DNA of 7,590 nt from DAOTUL01 sp034437435 (GCA_964417785.1 CAYQJO010000207.1:1-7590); one strand, 5' to 3'. Counted from the stretch's first letter, positions 1 to 7,250 are shown. Notes: generated by a model not told the origin, from the letters alone. A program made the numbers and translations.

Positions 1-46
1 CCGAAGGACTGAGGCTGGTCAACATGGGCTTACGGTTTCCCGCAAG

Positions 47-66
47 CCACCCGCTTCAGCGGGTGG
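47..66 (-). terminator. GC-rich hairpin at the 3' end of the epimerase gene, possible terminator
   Basis: Two perfectly complementary 8-base arms, CCACCCGC (47-54) and GCGGGTGG (59-66), flank a 4-base loop. On the minus strand the loop reads TGAA, so the TGA stop codon of the epimerase (56-58) lies in it. The stem is 7 of 8 GC pairs. No run of T follows in either direction, so this is not a textbook intrinsic terminator. It could still act as a transcript-end stabiliser or a weak terminator. The structure is seen directly; the function is inferred. Confidence 0.45.
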
Positions 67-1051
67 TCGTTGACACATACCCATGCGCACGATACCATGC
101 ATAGGTATCATGCAGGCTTTGCTCCATATCAATGCGCGGTTCGCCGAATTCGGTCCAGGCTTTGTCGTAGTCAAAGTACACGTTGCGAATGCTCAAGCGG
201 GCCTGATTGGCGTCCACCGGCGTCTTGATTCCCGCGCTGCGCAAGCCCTGGATCGCATTGGCGACGGTTGGCACCAGACCATCTGGCACCGGCAGGCGCG
301 GTTTCATCGCACCGACTGTCCGTGCGATCATAGCATACCACTCCCGGTGGGTAGTGTTGGTCGTTCCCAGGATGTAACGTTCGCCAGTGCGACCTTTCTC
401 GGCGGCCATCAGATGCCAGCGGGCCACATCGCGTGCATCCGTCACTGCCAGGCCGCCCGAAGTCACCGGTACCAGCGGGCCGAAGCGCTTGACCTCCGTG
501 ATAAAGCTGCCAGAGATCATGTTGAGATCGCCCGGTCCCATCACGACTACCGGGTTGACAATCACCACGTCCTGTCCGTCGGCCACCGCCAGCCGCACCA
601 CATCCTCGGCCAGCGATTTGCTGTGTCCATATGGGAACTGGTCCGGCGGCAAATTGAATGGCAGAGATTCGTCACCCGGTTGACCGTCCTCGCGCAGACC
701 GACCGCCGCCGCGCTGCTGGTGAACACTACCCGTTTGACCCTGGCATCGCGGGCGGCCTGAAGCACCCGGCGCGTGCCTTCTACGTTGACATCCAGCATA
801 CGCTGTTTGTCGGCACGCCAGTAATCGGCGACAGCAGCGACATGAAACACCCAGTCCACGCCCGCACAAGCGGCCCGTAGTCCGTCCAGATCGTGCAGAT
901 CACCGATGGCGGATTCGTAATCCATGTTTGCCAGGGCGGTCAGCTTTGATGTTTGCCGGTGGAGTACCCTGACCTGATGGCCGGCATCGAGCAGCGCCCA
1001 CACCACATGTGATCCGACAAATCCGGTCCCACCCGTTACCAGTGCTTTCAT
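56..1051 (-). CDS. NAD(P)-dependent epimerase/dehydratase, dihydroflavonol-4-reductase / HpnA-like
   Basis: This 331-residue protein belongs to the extended short-chain dehydrogenase family, whose members oxidise, reduce or epimerise sugar or other hydroxyl substrates with NAD(P) in the cytoplasm. The N-terminal Rossmann motif is TGGTGFVG (residues 6-13). The strand after it ends in HR (31-32). TSS at 111-113 supplies the catalytic Ser/Thr region, and YGHSK (Y141, K145) is the catalytic pair. The length and the wording of the motifs resemble dihydroflavonol-4-reductase-like and hopanoid-associated epimerase HpnA-like proteins, but no hopanoid genes lie nearby, so the substrate is unknown. The ATG at 1051 is chosen because the family's N-terminus begins there and GGAG stands 5 bases upstream. 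The open frame continues upstream to 1177 but that extension is not family-like. A TACAAT box (1121-1126) lies about 70 bases upstream. The gene is divergent from the GH28 gene. Confidence 0.9.
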   Translation of the reverse strand: MKALVTGGTGFVGSHVVWALLDAGHQVRVLHRQTSKLTALANMDYESAIGDLHDLDGLRAACAGVDWVFHVAAVADYWRADKQRMLDVNVEGTRRVLQAARDARVKRVVFTSSAAAVGLREDGQPGDESLPFNLPPDQFPYGHSKSLAEDVVRLAVADGQDVVIVNPVVVMGPGDLNMISGSFITEVKRFGPLVPVTSGGLAVTDARDVARWHLMAAEKGRTGERYILGTTNTTHREWYAMIARTVGAMKPRLPVPDGLVPTVANAIQGLRSAGIKTPVDANQARLSIRNVYFDYDKAWTEFGEPRIDMEQSLHDTYAWYRAHGYVSTTTR

Positions 1052-1120
1052 CAATACTCCACTCCTGAAGTAGATCGAGCAGTTGTGGTCTGTGCTTCCT
1101 CTATCAAAATCATGACATCC

Positions 1121-1126
1121 ATTGTA
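1121..1126 (-). promoter_or_regulatory. Possible -10 box for the epimerase gene
   Basis: On the minus strand this reads TACAAT (5 of 6 against TATAAT), within GTATACAATG, about 70 bases before the epimerase ATG. The same string with one change, GTGTACAATG, precedes the other minus-strand gene (ald). No good -35 element lies 16-18 bases upstream, so the call is weak. The rest of the 1052-1195 spacer shows no clear promoter for the GH28 gene. Confidence 0.28.
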
Positions 1127-1183
1127 TACCGTTGTGATGCAAAATCTAAAGCGCAGGTATGCTGTTTTTTGACACAATTACTC

Positions 1184-1188
1184 AGGAG
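1184..1188 (+). promoter_or_regulatory. Ribosome binding site of the GH28 gene
   Basis: AGGAG ends 7 bases before the ATG at 1196. This decides the start: the frame is open back to 1085, but the upstream residues are not family-like and the GH28 N-terminus (an F-N-I-L-D-Y-G-A-x-x-D-G stretch) starts right after this ATG. Confidence 0.85.
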
Positions 1189-1195
1189 AACAACT

Positions 1196-2572
1196 ATGGC
1201 TATCTTTAATATTCTTGATTACGGTGCCATCAACGATGGCAGCACCCTGTGTACCGACGCCATCCAACGGGCAATTGATGCCTGTCATGAAGCCGGTGGC
1301 GGGCGCGTGCTTGTTCCAGCACCAGGAACGTATCTCTCCGGGATGCTGGCGCTCAAAACCAATGTCGAACTGCATGTCGAACAAGGAGCGACTCTAACTG
1401 CCAGCGGCGACCCCGATCACTACGCACCGATGGAGACCACGCCAGAACAGGCCGCCAGAGGCTATCCAACGTTCCGCGAGAATTACTTTCGTTTCGGTTT
1501 TATCACGGCCCTCAGCGCGGAGAACATTAGCATCACTGGATACGGCACCCTTGACGGCGGGGGACGGCATTTCATCAAAGAGCGACGGGAACACATCTAT
1601 GTGATGCAGCAGAAGCGTCCCCACACCGTGTTCCTGATCGACTGCAAGCATATCACTATTCGAGACGTGACCATCACCGATGGGGCCACCTGGACCATCC
1701 GGACAAATGGCTGCGACGACATTGTGATTCACGGTATTCGCATGTTCAACGACATGCTGCTGCCTAACAACGACGGCATCGACCTGGATAACAGCCGCAA
1801 CGCCCGCATCAGCGATTGCTACCTGGAGTGCGGCGACGACTGCATCGTCATGAAAACGACCAACGTCATGGGCGAGTTCGGCCCATGCGAGAACATCACT
1901 GTGACGGGCTGTACGCTGGTCTCTAAGTCGTTTGCGCTGAACATCGGCTGCGAGACCCATGCGCCCATGCGCGATATGGTCTTCGACGGACTGGTCGTCA
2001 AATCCAGCCATCGGGGTGTCGGCATCCACCTCAGCCACGAGTGTGATGTCGAGAACATTATCTTCTCCAACATGGTAATCGAAACCCAATTCTACGATAG
2101 TGCCTGGTGGGGGCGGGCCGAACCGCTGTATGTGGTGGCCGTCCCCTGGACCGATGAAGACACCGTTGGGGTGGTGCGCAATATCCGCTTCTCCAACATC
2201 TTATGCCGGGGCGAAAACGGCGTGCATGTTTACGGCTGGGAGCCAGACCGCATTGTCGATCTGGTCTTCGACAATGTGCGGGTGGAGATCAACAAGACGA
2301 CCGATTTGCCCGCCGGATTTCAGGATATGCGCCCCTGGCCGGGTGAGGACTTCCCCGACCATCACGTCTCTGGTTTCCTGCTTAAGAACGCCACCAAAGT
2401 CACCCTGCGCGATTGCGCCGTCCATTGGGGCGATAATCGGGTTGACGATTACCGCTATGCCCTGGAAAGTGACACCATCGAGGGGCTGCGGCTGATCCGA
2501 TTTGAGGGCGAGGCCGCTCATCCGGATCGTGATGATGCTTTGCATCTGCAAAACACCGACATCATCGAGTAA
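1196..2572 (+). CDS. Glycoside hydrolase family 28 protein (polygalacturonase-like), noncanonical motifs
   Basis: This 458-residue protein has the right-handed parallel beta-helix fold of GH28, the family that hydrolyses galacturonan and rhamnogalacturonan linkages in pectin. The N-terminal YGAINDG (9-15) is the usual first strand and turn. Two of the three catalytic-Asp positions are clear: NNDGID (191-196, corresponding to NTDG) and CGDDC (212-216). The region that should hold the G-H-G motif reads SKSFALNIG (243-251), with Phe in place of His. The usual R-I-K position reads G-I-H (276-278). The substrate may therefore differ from polygalacturonic acid; exo-acting or rhamnogalacturonan-type relatives are possible. 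No signal peptide or membrane segment is seen, so a cytoplasmic enzyme acting on imported oligosaccharides is likely. Its stop overlaps the start of the following glycosyltransferase (TAATG). Family assignment is firm; the specific activity is not. Confidence 0.88.
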   Translation: MAIFNILDYGAINDGSTLCTDAIQRAIDACHEAGGGRVLVPAPGTYLSGMLALKTNVELHVEQGATLTASGDPDHYAPMETTPEQAARGYPTFRENYFRFGFITALSAENISITGYGTLDGGGRHFIKERREHIYVMQQKRPHTVFLIDCKHITIRDVTITDGATWTIRTNGCDDIVIHGIRMFNDMLLPNNDGIDLDNSRNARISDCYLECGDDCIVMKTTNVMGEFGPCENITVTGCTLVSKSFALNIGCETHAPMRDMVFDGLVVKSSHRGVGIHLSHECDVENIIFSNMVIETQFYDSAWWGRAEPLYVVAVPWTDEDTVGVVRNIRFSNILCRGENGVHVYGWEPDRIVDLVFDNVRVEINKTTDLPAGFQDMRPWPGEDFPDHHVSGFLLKNATKVTLRDCAVHWGDNRVDDYRYALESDTIEGLRLIRFEGEAAHPDRDDALHLQNTDIIE

Positions 2573-4209
2573 TGAGGGCCATAAGACTCCACTCACCAAA
2601 GTTGTTTCTGCCGCTGGCGGTAGTGCTGCTGGCGGCAGTTTTACGCATCTACAACATCACCCAGCAGAGCATCTGGTTCGATGAGGCGTTCGCCTGGAAT
2701 ATCATCATCCAGGACGATATGTACCCGCGCATCGCCTCCGATACCCATCCGCCGCTCTATTACCTGCTGCTGCGCATCTGGTCTCGGCTGGCTGGCGACT
2801 CATCGCTGGCGCTCCGCTATCTCTCGGCGCTGACCAGCATCATGACGGTTGCCCTGGTTTACCGGGTGGCGCTGGAACTGGCTCGCCGCCACCGTATGTC
2901 TATCGCTGCACCGGTCCTGGTTGCGCTGATGCTGGCCCTCTCCGATGCAGAAATTTTTCTCGCGCAGGAAGCCCGCAACTATGCGCTATATACTTTTTTC
3001 GCCACCGGCAGCATGTGGGCTTACCTGCGCTGGCTGCGCCGATCAGACTGGCGGCAAGCTCTCTGGTGGGCGGCCGGCAACGCTCTGCTGATCTACACCC
3101 ATTACCAGGGCCTATTCATCCCGGCTATTCAGGCACTCCACCTGCTGCTGTTTGTACCCGACCGCAAACGCGGACTCGCGGCCCTGACGCTGAGTGCGGT
3201 CCCGGTGCTGCCCTGGTTTATTTGGGTGACAATCCCACAGGCCCAGAACGCCATCGACAACAGCCTGCCCTATGCCATCCCGTCCAACTGGGACACACTG
3301 CTGCACCTGCGCGATAANNNNNNNNNNNNNNNNNNNNNNNNNNNNNNNNNNNNNNNNNNNNNNNNNNNNNNNNNNNNNNNNNNNNNNNNNNNNNNNNNNN
3401 NNNNNNNNNNNNNNNNNAAAGAACCCTGGGACCAGATCGCCGCCCAGATTTTGCCCTATGCACAGCCGTCCGATCTGGCGATGGTCGAGGCCGGGGTGGG
3501 CCAGTATCCAATGAAATATTACTGGACGCGCTGGCTGCCCGACGGCGCATATTTTACGACTTTCCCGTTCTTGCGCGATCAGACGATGGCACCAACCCTC
3601 GATTACTACACCTACTACGATGCCCTGCTGCCGCAGTATTTTGCGGTCAATCAGGCGGAGAAAGTCGGTGATGTAGCGACGGCCTGGCTGGTGTTCTGGG
3701 GTGAGGAATCGGACACGGTGCAGCGGTTGGAGCAGGCCGGTTATGTTCGCTCTACCCGCATTCCAACCGATCACCTGGGTAACCAGATCGAACTGCTGCG
3801 CTATGACTATCTGCCTGAAGGTCGCCGTGCCACCTACCAGAACAATATGGTCCTGCGAGCGGTTGAAATCCACCCGGATACACTGCGTGTCGATCTATGG
3901 TGGAGCGCAGATGGTCCCATTGTCCACAATTACACCACATCGGTCATGCTGCTGGATGCAAACGGCTTTCCCGTCGCACAAAAAGACAACCCACCGCCGG
4001 TGCCGACCACCGCATGGCAGCCGGACGATGTGATTTACGACTCCAAGCAAATGACCTTGTTACACGACGATCTGCCGCCGGGTGAGTATCAGATCATCGT
4101 CAAAGTCTACCTGTGGTCACCGGATGCCATCGAAGATATTCCCACCATAGACGGCGACCCCTGGGCGGTCGTCGGCACACTGAACCACCATTCCCTTGCA
4201 AAACAATAA
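2572..4209 (+). CDS. GT39/PMT_2-type membrane glycosyltransferase, interrupted by an assembly gap
   Basis: This is a polytopic membrane protein of the dolichyl/polyprenyl-phosphate-sugar transferase type (PMT_2 / ArnT-like). Such enzymes move a sugar from a lipid carrier to a protein, lipid or glycan on the outer face of the membrane. TM1 is about residues 11-24. The first outer loop has WFDE (35-38), whose Asp-Glu is the usual catalytic pair, then HPP (59-61) and an A-Q-E-A-R-x-Y stretch (131-137). LLIYTHY (172-178) is identical in the paralog. After 100 N (3318-3417) the frame resumes in a soluble C-terminal region. That region has DLWW (nominal 441-444), a T-T-A-W-Q-P block (479-484) and D-I-P-T...V-G-T-L near the end. 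Frame agreement across the gap is only nominal; comparison with the paralog suggests about 110 residues are missing. The ATG overlaps the GH28 stop, with no clear ribosome binding site, which implies translational coupling. Substrate is unknown. Confidence 0.87.
   Translation: MRAIRLHSPKLFLPLAVVLLAAVLRIYNITQQSIWFDEAFAWNIIIQDDMYPRIASDTHPPLYYLLLRIWSRLAGDSSLALRYLSALTSIMTVALVYRVALELARRHRMSIAAPVLVALMLALSDAEIFLAQEARNYALYTFFATGSMWAYLRWLRRSDWRQALWWAAGNALLIYTHYQGLFIPAIQALHLLLFVPDRKRGLAALTLSAVPVLPWFIWVTIPQAQNAIDNSLPYAIPSNWDTLLHLRDXXXXXXXXXXXXXXXXXXXXXXXXXXXXXXXXXXKEPWDQIAAQILPYAQPSDLAMVEAGVGQYPMKYYWTRWLPDGAYFTTFPFLRDQTMAPTLDYYTYYDALLPQYFAVNQAEKVGDVATAWLVFWGEESDTVQRLEQAGYVRSTRIPTDHLGNQIELLRYDYLPEGRRATYQNNMVLRAVEIHPDTLRVDLWWSADGPIVHNYTTSVMLLDANGFPVAQKDNPPPVPTTAWQPDDVIYDSKQMTLLHDDLPPGEYQIIVKVYLWSPDAIEDIPTIDGDPWAVVGTLNHHSLAKQ
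3318..3417. other. Assembly gap of exactly 100 N
   Basis: One hundred consecutive undetermined bases, a common placeholder for a scaffold gap of unknown size. The flanks (ending L-H-L-R-D and resuming K-E-P-W) align to the second transferase around its residues 237 and 348, which are separated by about 109 residues. About 330 bases, holding the central membrane helices, are therefore probably absent rather than 100. Confidence 0.97.
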
Positions 4210-4213
4210 CTCC

Positions 4214-4219
4214 TATAAT
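4214..4219 (+). promoter_or_regulatory. Perfect TATAAT, possible internal -10 before the second transferase
   Basis: TATAAT matches the sigma-70 -10 consensus in the spacer between the two transferase genes. The only TTG-type -35 candidate (TTGCAA, 4196-4201) is just 12 bases away, which is too close. The hexamer may be chance or an internal promoter with a poor -35. It overlaps the 5' arm of the hairpin at 4214-4250. Confidence 0.25.
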
Positions 4220-4250
4220 CCCTGGCGTCTATCACCTTGAGGGATTCATA
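4214..4250 (+). promoter_or_regulatory. Possible leader hairpin masking a GAGGG ribosome binding site
   Basis: AATCCCT (4217-4223) is perfectly complementary to AGGGATT (4240-4246). With one bulged C (4247), TAT (4214-4216) also pairs with ATA (4248-4250), giving about 10 pairs around a 16-base loop. The 3' arm contains GAGGG (4239-4243), the best Shine-Dalgarno-like sequence upstream of the second transferase. Pairing is read directly; the regulatory role is inference. Confidence 0.3.
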
Positions 4251-4318
4251 TCATCAGGCAGACAAATCGCATTCCGGCAGTTTTATATGGCAACCGCTCC
4301 CGGTCGGTTCTTGCCACC

Positions 4319-6127
4319 TTGACTCTGATTCTTCTGCTGGCGGCAGCCGTTCGCATCACCAATATCGACGGCCCGGCACTCTGGACCGACGAGGGATTTA
4401 CCTACTACACCTTCAAGACGGACTTGTTCGACGCCCTGGTGAGTGACCGGCACCCGCCTTTTTATTTCTACACACTGCACGCCTGGGTGGCTGCCGCTGG
4501 CGACTCGATCCTGGCGATGCGCTGGTGGTCGTTTCTGCCGTCTATGCTGACGATTGCCGTTGCCTACCAGCTTGGACATGAATTAGTGCGCTACCGCCCG
4601 GAGATCAACGGCGGGGTTCTGGGGGTGCCGGTGCTGGCTGCACTGCTCATGGCGCTGGCCGACGGCGAGAATTATCTGGCGCAAGAACTGCGCATGTATA
4701 CCTGGCATGTGGTGTTTGCTGCCTGGAGTACGCTGGCATTCTTGCGCTACATCCGCATACAGGATCGACGGTGGGCGGCATGGTGGGTGTTCGCCAACGT
4801 CCTGCTGATCTACACTCATTACTTCGGTGCCTTCGTCCTGATCGCGCAGGGACTCTATGCGCTGCTGGCACTGCGCCGCCAGATACGACTGGGGGCGGTC
4901 GCTGCACTGGTTGCCAGCGGTGTGCTGTTTTTGCCCTGGTTTCTGGCAGTTACGCTGCGCCAATTTGCCGAAGACGAGGTTTGTGTCAACTGTATGCCGG
5001 TGGACTTTATCGATACCGTGCTGGATTTTCGCCTCAAGTGGTTCGGTGAACAGTGGCCGTTGATGCTGGCCCTGTTCTTGCTCGGCTTCGTGGTCATCGT
5101 CTACGCGCAGGACCGGGTTCAGGTGCGGTTACGGCCTCCGGTGGGTTTGTTGGCGCTGCTTATTGTGGTGCCACTGGTGATTACGTACCCATTGGGACAC
5201 GAAGAGATGATCTTTTTTGCCCACCGCCTGACACAGATTACCGTACCGATTGTGATGCTGATGGCGCTGGGATTGGGTAATCTGCGACCCGGCGCAAGGA
5301 CGCTGGTGGTAGTCGCCATCGTGCTTTACGGCGTGACCACAACCGACTGGTACCGCATCAAAGTCCCCTGGCATCGCATGACTGACACCATCGCACAGTA
5401 TGCCGAAGCGGGCGAACTGGCGCTGGCGGAAGTCGATTTTGAGGAGTCGGCGCTGCTGTACTACTACGACCACAACCTGCCCGACGGGATGCAAATCAGT
5501 ACCTTTCCAGTATGGAGCGACGACGATCCCTTTGTCTATTACGAGAACACGCTGCCAGCACTGCTGGCGGAACAGCGCGAACGCCAGGGTGAGGATGTAG
5601 CAACCACCTGGGTGGTCTACTTCAGCCCGCACAATCCGGTTTTGCGCAAACTGGACGCGGGCGGCTTTACCCGAACCATGACCGTCACCTACGACCATAT
5701 CGGCAGTCAAATTGATGTCTATCGTTACGATTTACTGCCGGAGCAGTTCATCGGCGATTTTGAGAACGGCATGACACTGGTCGCGTCTGAGATCAACCCG
5801 GAGAGCTTGCGGATTGATCTGTGGTGGAAAGCCAGCACACCGCTGGACACCAATTATGTTGTGACGGCGTTTCTGTTGGATGAAAATGGCCGGTTAGCCG
5901 CTCAACTCGACTCGCAGCCGTTTGAAAACCAACGCCCGACCACCACATGGCAGCCGGGCGAGGTTGTTTACGATCCTCACACCCTGATCCCCACCGACGA
6001 CGGTCTGTTACCAGGCGAATACACCGTCAACGTCGGTATCTACATCTGGACGCCGGAGCAGTTAATCGATATCCCGACCGTGAACGGCGAGGACTATATC
6101 ACCGTCGGCACCCTTCAGATCAATTGA
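4319..6127 (+). CDS. GT39/PMT_2-type membrane glycosyltransferase, paralog of the preceding gene
   Basis: This is a second lipid-linked-sugar membrane transferase, homologous along its whole length to the gene before it. From the TTG at 4319 it is 602 residues. WTDE (22-25) carries the catalytic Asp-Glu, RHPP (44-47) and A-Q-E-L-R-x-Y (121-127) follow, and LLIYTHY is at 162-168. Hydrophobic helices run to about residue 340. An extracytoplasmic domain follows, with DLWW (500-503), T-T-T-W-Q-P-G-E (541-548), PGEY (565-568) and VGTL (596-599). A C-x-x-C pair (222, 225) in a loop is absent from the paralog. The start is doubtful: TTG at 4319 cuts into TM1 and has no ribosome binding site, while the frame is open back to 4241 with good homology (positive residues then a full TM1) but no ATG, GTG, TTG or CTG. 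The true start is probably upstream, via a rare codon or a missing base. Substrate is unknown. Confidence 0.87.
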   Translation: MTLILLLAAAVRITNIDGPALWTDEGFTYYTFKTDLFDALVSDRHPPFYFYTLHAWVAAAGDSILAMRWWSFLPSMLTIAVAYQLGHELVRYRPEINGGVLGVPVLAALLMALADGENYLAQELRMYTWHVVFAAWSTLAFLRYIRIQDRRWAAWWVFANVLLIYTHYFGAFVLIAQGLYALLALRRQIRLGAVAALVASGVLFLPWFLAVTLRQFAEDEVCVNCMPVDFIDTVLDFRLKWFGEQWPLMLALFLLGFVVIVYAQDRVQVRLRPPVGLLALLIVVPLVITYPLGHEEMIFFAHRLTQITVPIVMLMALGLGNLRPGARTLVVVAIVLYGVTTTDWYRIKVPWHRMTDTIAQYAEAGELALAEVDFEESALLYYYDHNLPDGMQISTFPVWSDDDPFVYYENTLPALLAEQRERQGEDVATTWVVYFSPHNPVLRKLDAGGFTRTMTVTYDHIGSQIDVYRYDLLPEQFIGDFENGMTLVASEINPESLRIDLWWKASTPLDTNYVVTAFLLDENGRLAAQLDSQPFENQRPTTTWQPGEVVYDPHTLIPTDDGLLPGEYTVNVGIYIWTPEQLIDIPTVNGEDYITVGTLQIN

Positions 6128-7250
6128 CAAGTTCACCCCAAACAAGCGAATCCAGATTGGTCAGCGGCAGATCGAAGGTCTCGGCAACCGCCGGATGGAT
6201 CACCTTGCCCTGGTAGGTATTCAAGCCTTTCGCCAGACCGGCATCGCCCTTAAGCGCCTCATCCAGACCAAGATCGGCCAGTTTCAGCACATAACGCAGC
6301 GTGGCGTTGGAAAGCCCCAGGCTGGATGTACGCGGTACTGCGCCCGGCATATTGGCGACACCGTAATGGACCACACCGTCGATCACATAAGTCGGGTTGC
6401 TGTGAATGGTCGGATGGGTGGTCTCTACGCATCCGCCCTGATCGACCGCCACATCGACGATCACGCTGCCGTTGGGCATGCTCACCAGCATGTCGCGACG
6501 GATTAGCCGGGGCGCTTTGGCTCCCACCACCAGCACCGCACCGATCACAGCGTCGGCAGATGTGATGACCTGAGCGATATTGGCCGCATTAGAATACAGG
6601 GTGGTCAATCTGCCGCGCAGGGTATCTTCCAGATAGCGCAGCCGTTCCAGATTGATGTCGAGCAGGGTAACGTGCGCCCCCATGCCGAGCGCGATCTTAG
6701 CGGCATGCGTGCCGACGGTCCCCGCGCCCAGGATGACCACATTGGCCGGTGGCACACCGGGGACACCGCCCATCAACATACCACGCACGCCCTGGGTCTT
6801 GGTCAGGTATTGGGCGACGATCTGGGTTGCCATACGTCCGGCGACCTCGCTCATGGGTTCCAGCAAAGGCAGCCGCCCCTCCTCATCCTCGACGGTCTCA
6901 TAAGCGACACCGGTCACACCGCGCTGCAACATCTCGTGCGTCAGTTCTTCGGCTGCCGCCAGATGCAAATAGGTAAACAGAATCAAATCCTGGCGTAAGA
7001 AAGTATATTCTTGCGGCTGTGGCTCTTTAACCTTCACGACCATGTTGGCACCGTTCCAGGTTTCGGCAGCATCGTCCGTCAGCGTGGCACCCGCAGCGAT
7101 ATATTCTTCGTCTGTGAATGAACTGCCGATCCCGGCACCGCGCTGCACCAGGACTTTATGACCGTGCGCCACCAGTTCGCGCACACCATTGGGCGGAAGC
7201 GATACCCGGTATTCATCCGTTTTGACTTCGGTGGGAATGCCAATAATCAC
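6120..7250 (-). CDS. ald: Alanine dehydrogenase
   Basis: This cytoplasmic enzyme interconverts L-alanine and pyruvate plus ammonium, with NAD+/NADH. It serves alanine catabolism and, in reverse, ammonium assimilation or redox balance. The 376-residue length is normal for the family. Counting from the GTG at 7250, all substrate and catalytic residues known from the family fall at their usual numbers: R15, K75, H96 and D270. The Rossmann motif is GAGTVG (175-180), with D198 at the end of the next strand for the NAD ribose. A VANMPGAVPRT stretch (298-308) is typical. GTG is chosen because AGGAG lies 7 bases upstream and the residue numbering then matches the family exactly; the open frame extends to an ATG at 7292, but those residues are not family-like. 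The 3' end overlaps the convergent transferase gene by 8 bp. A TACAAT box and an interrupted palindrome lie upstream. This is the surest call in the window. Confidence 0.97.
   Translation of the reverse strand: MIIGIPTEVKTDEYRVSLPPNGVRELVAHGHKVLVQRGAGIGSSFTDEEYIAAGATLTDDAAETWNGANMVVKVKEPQPQEYTFLRQDLILFTYLHLAAAEELTHEMLQRGVTGVAYETVEDEEGRLPLLEPMSEVAGRMATQIVAQYLTKTQGVRGMLMGGVPGVPPANVVILGAGTVGTHAAKIALGMGAHVTLLDINLERLRYLEDTLRGRLTTLYSNAANIAQVITSADAVIGAVLVVGAKAPRLIRRDMLVSMPNGSVIVDVAVDQGGCVETTHPTIHSNPTYVIDGVVHYGVANMPGAVPRTSSLGLSNATLRYVLKLADLGLDEALKGDAGLAKGLNTYQGKVIHPAVAETFDLPLTNLDSLVWGELVN

Noticed and set aside
1..46. Possible ends or starts of genes at the left edge (TGA at 10-12 on plus; ATG at 25 on minus)
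   Set aside because: Too little sequence remains to tell a gene from chance.
83..880. Long plus-strand open frame (265 codons)
   Set aside because: It lies entirely antisense to the well-supported epimerase and its translation is rich in His, Arg and Gln with no family pattern.
1169..1174. Perfect TTGACA upstream of the GH28 gene
   Set aside because: A -10 at the right distance would fall on the ATG itself (about 1192-1197), so it cannot drive this gene as a -35.
1394..2089. Long minus-strand open frame (231 codons)
   Set aside because: Antisense shadow of the GH28 gene, with Val/Asp/Ala-rich low-information sequence and no ribosome binding site worth noting.
3112..3873. Minus-strand open frame crossing the N gap
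   Set aside because: It is open only because the undetermined bases give no stops, and it is antisense to the transferase.
5129..5710. Minus-strand open frame (193 codons) inside the second transferase
   Set aside because: Antisense shadow in GC-rich coding DNA with no recognisable domain.
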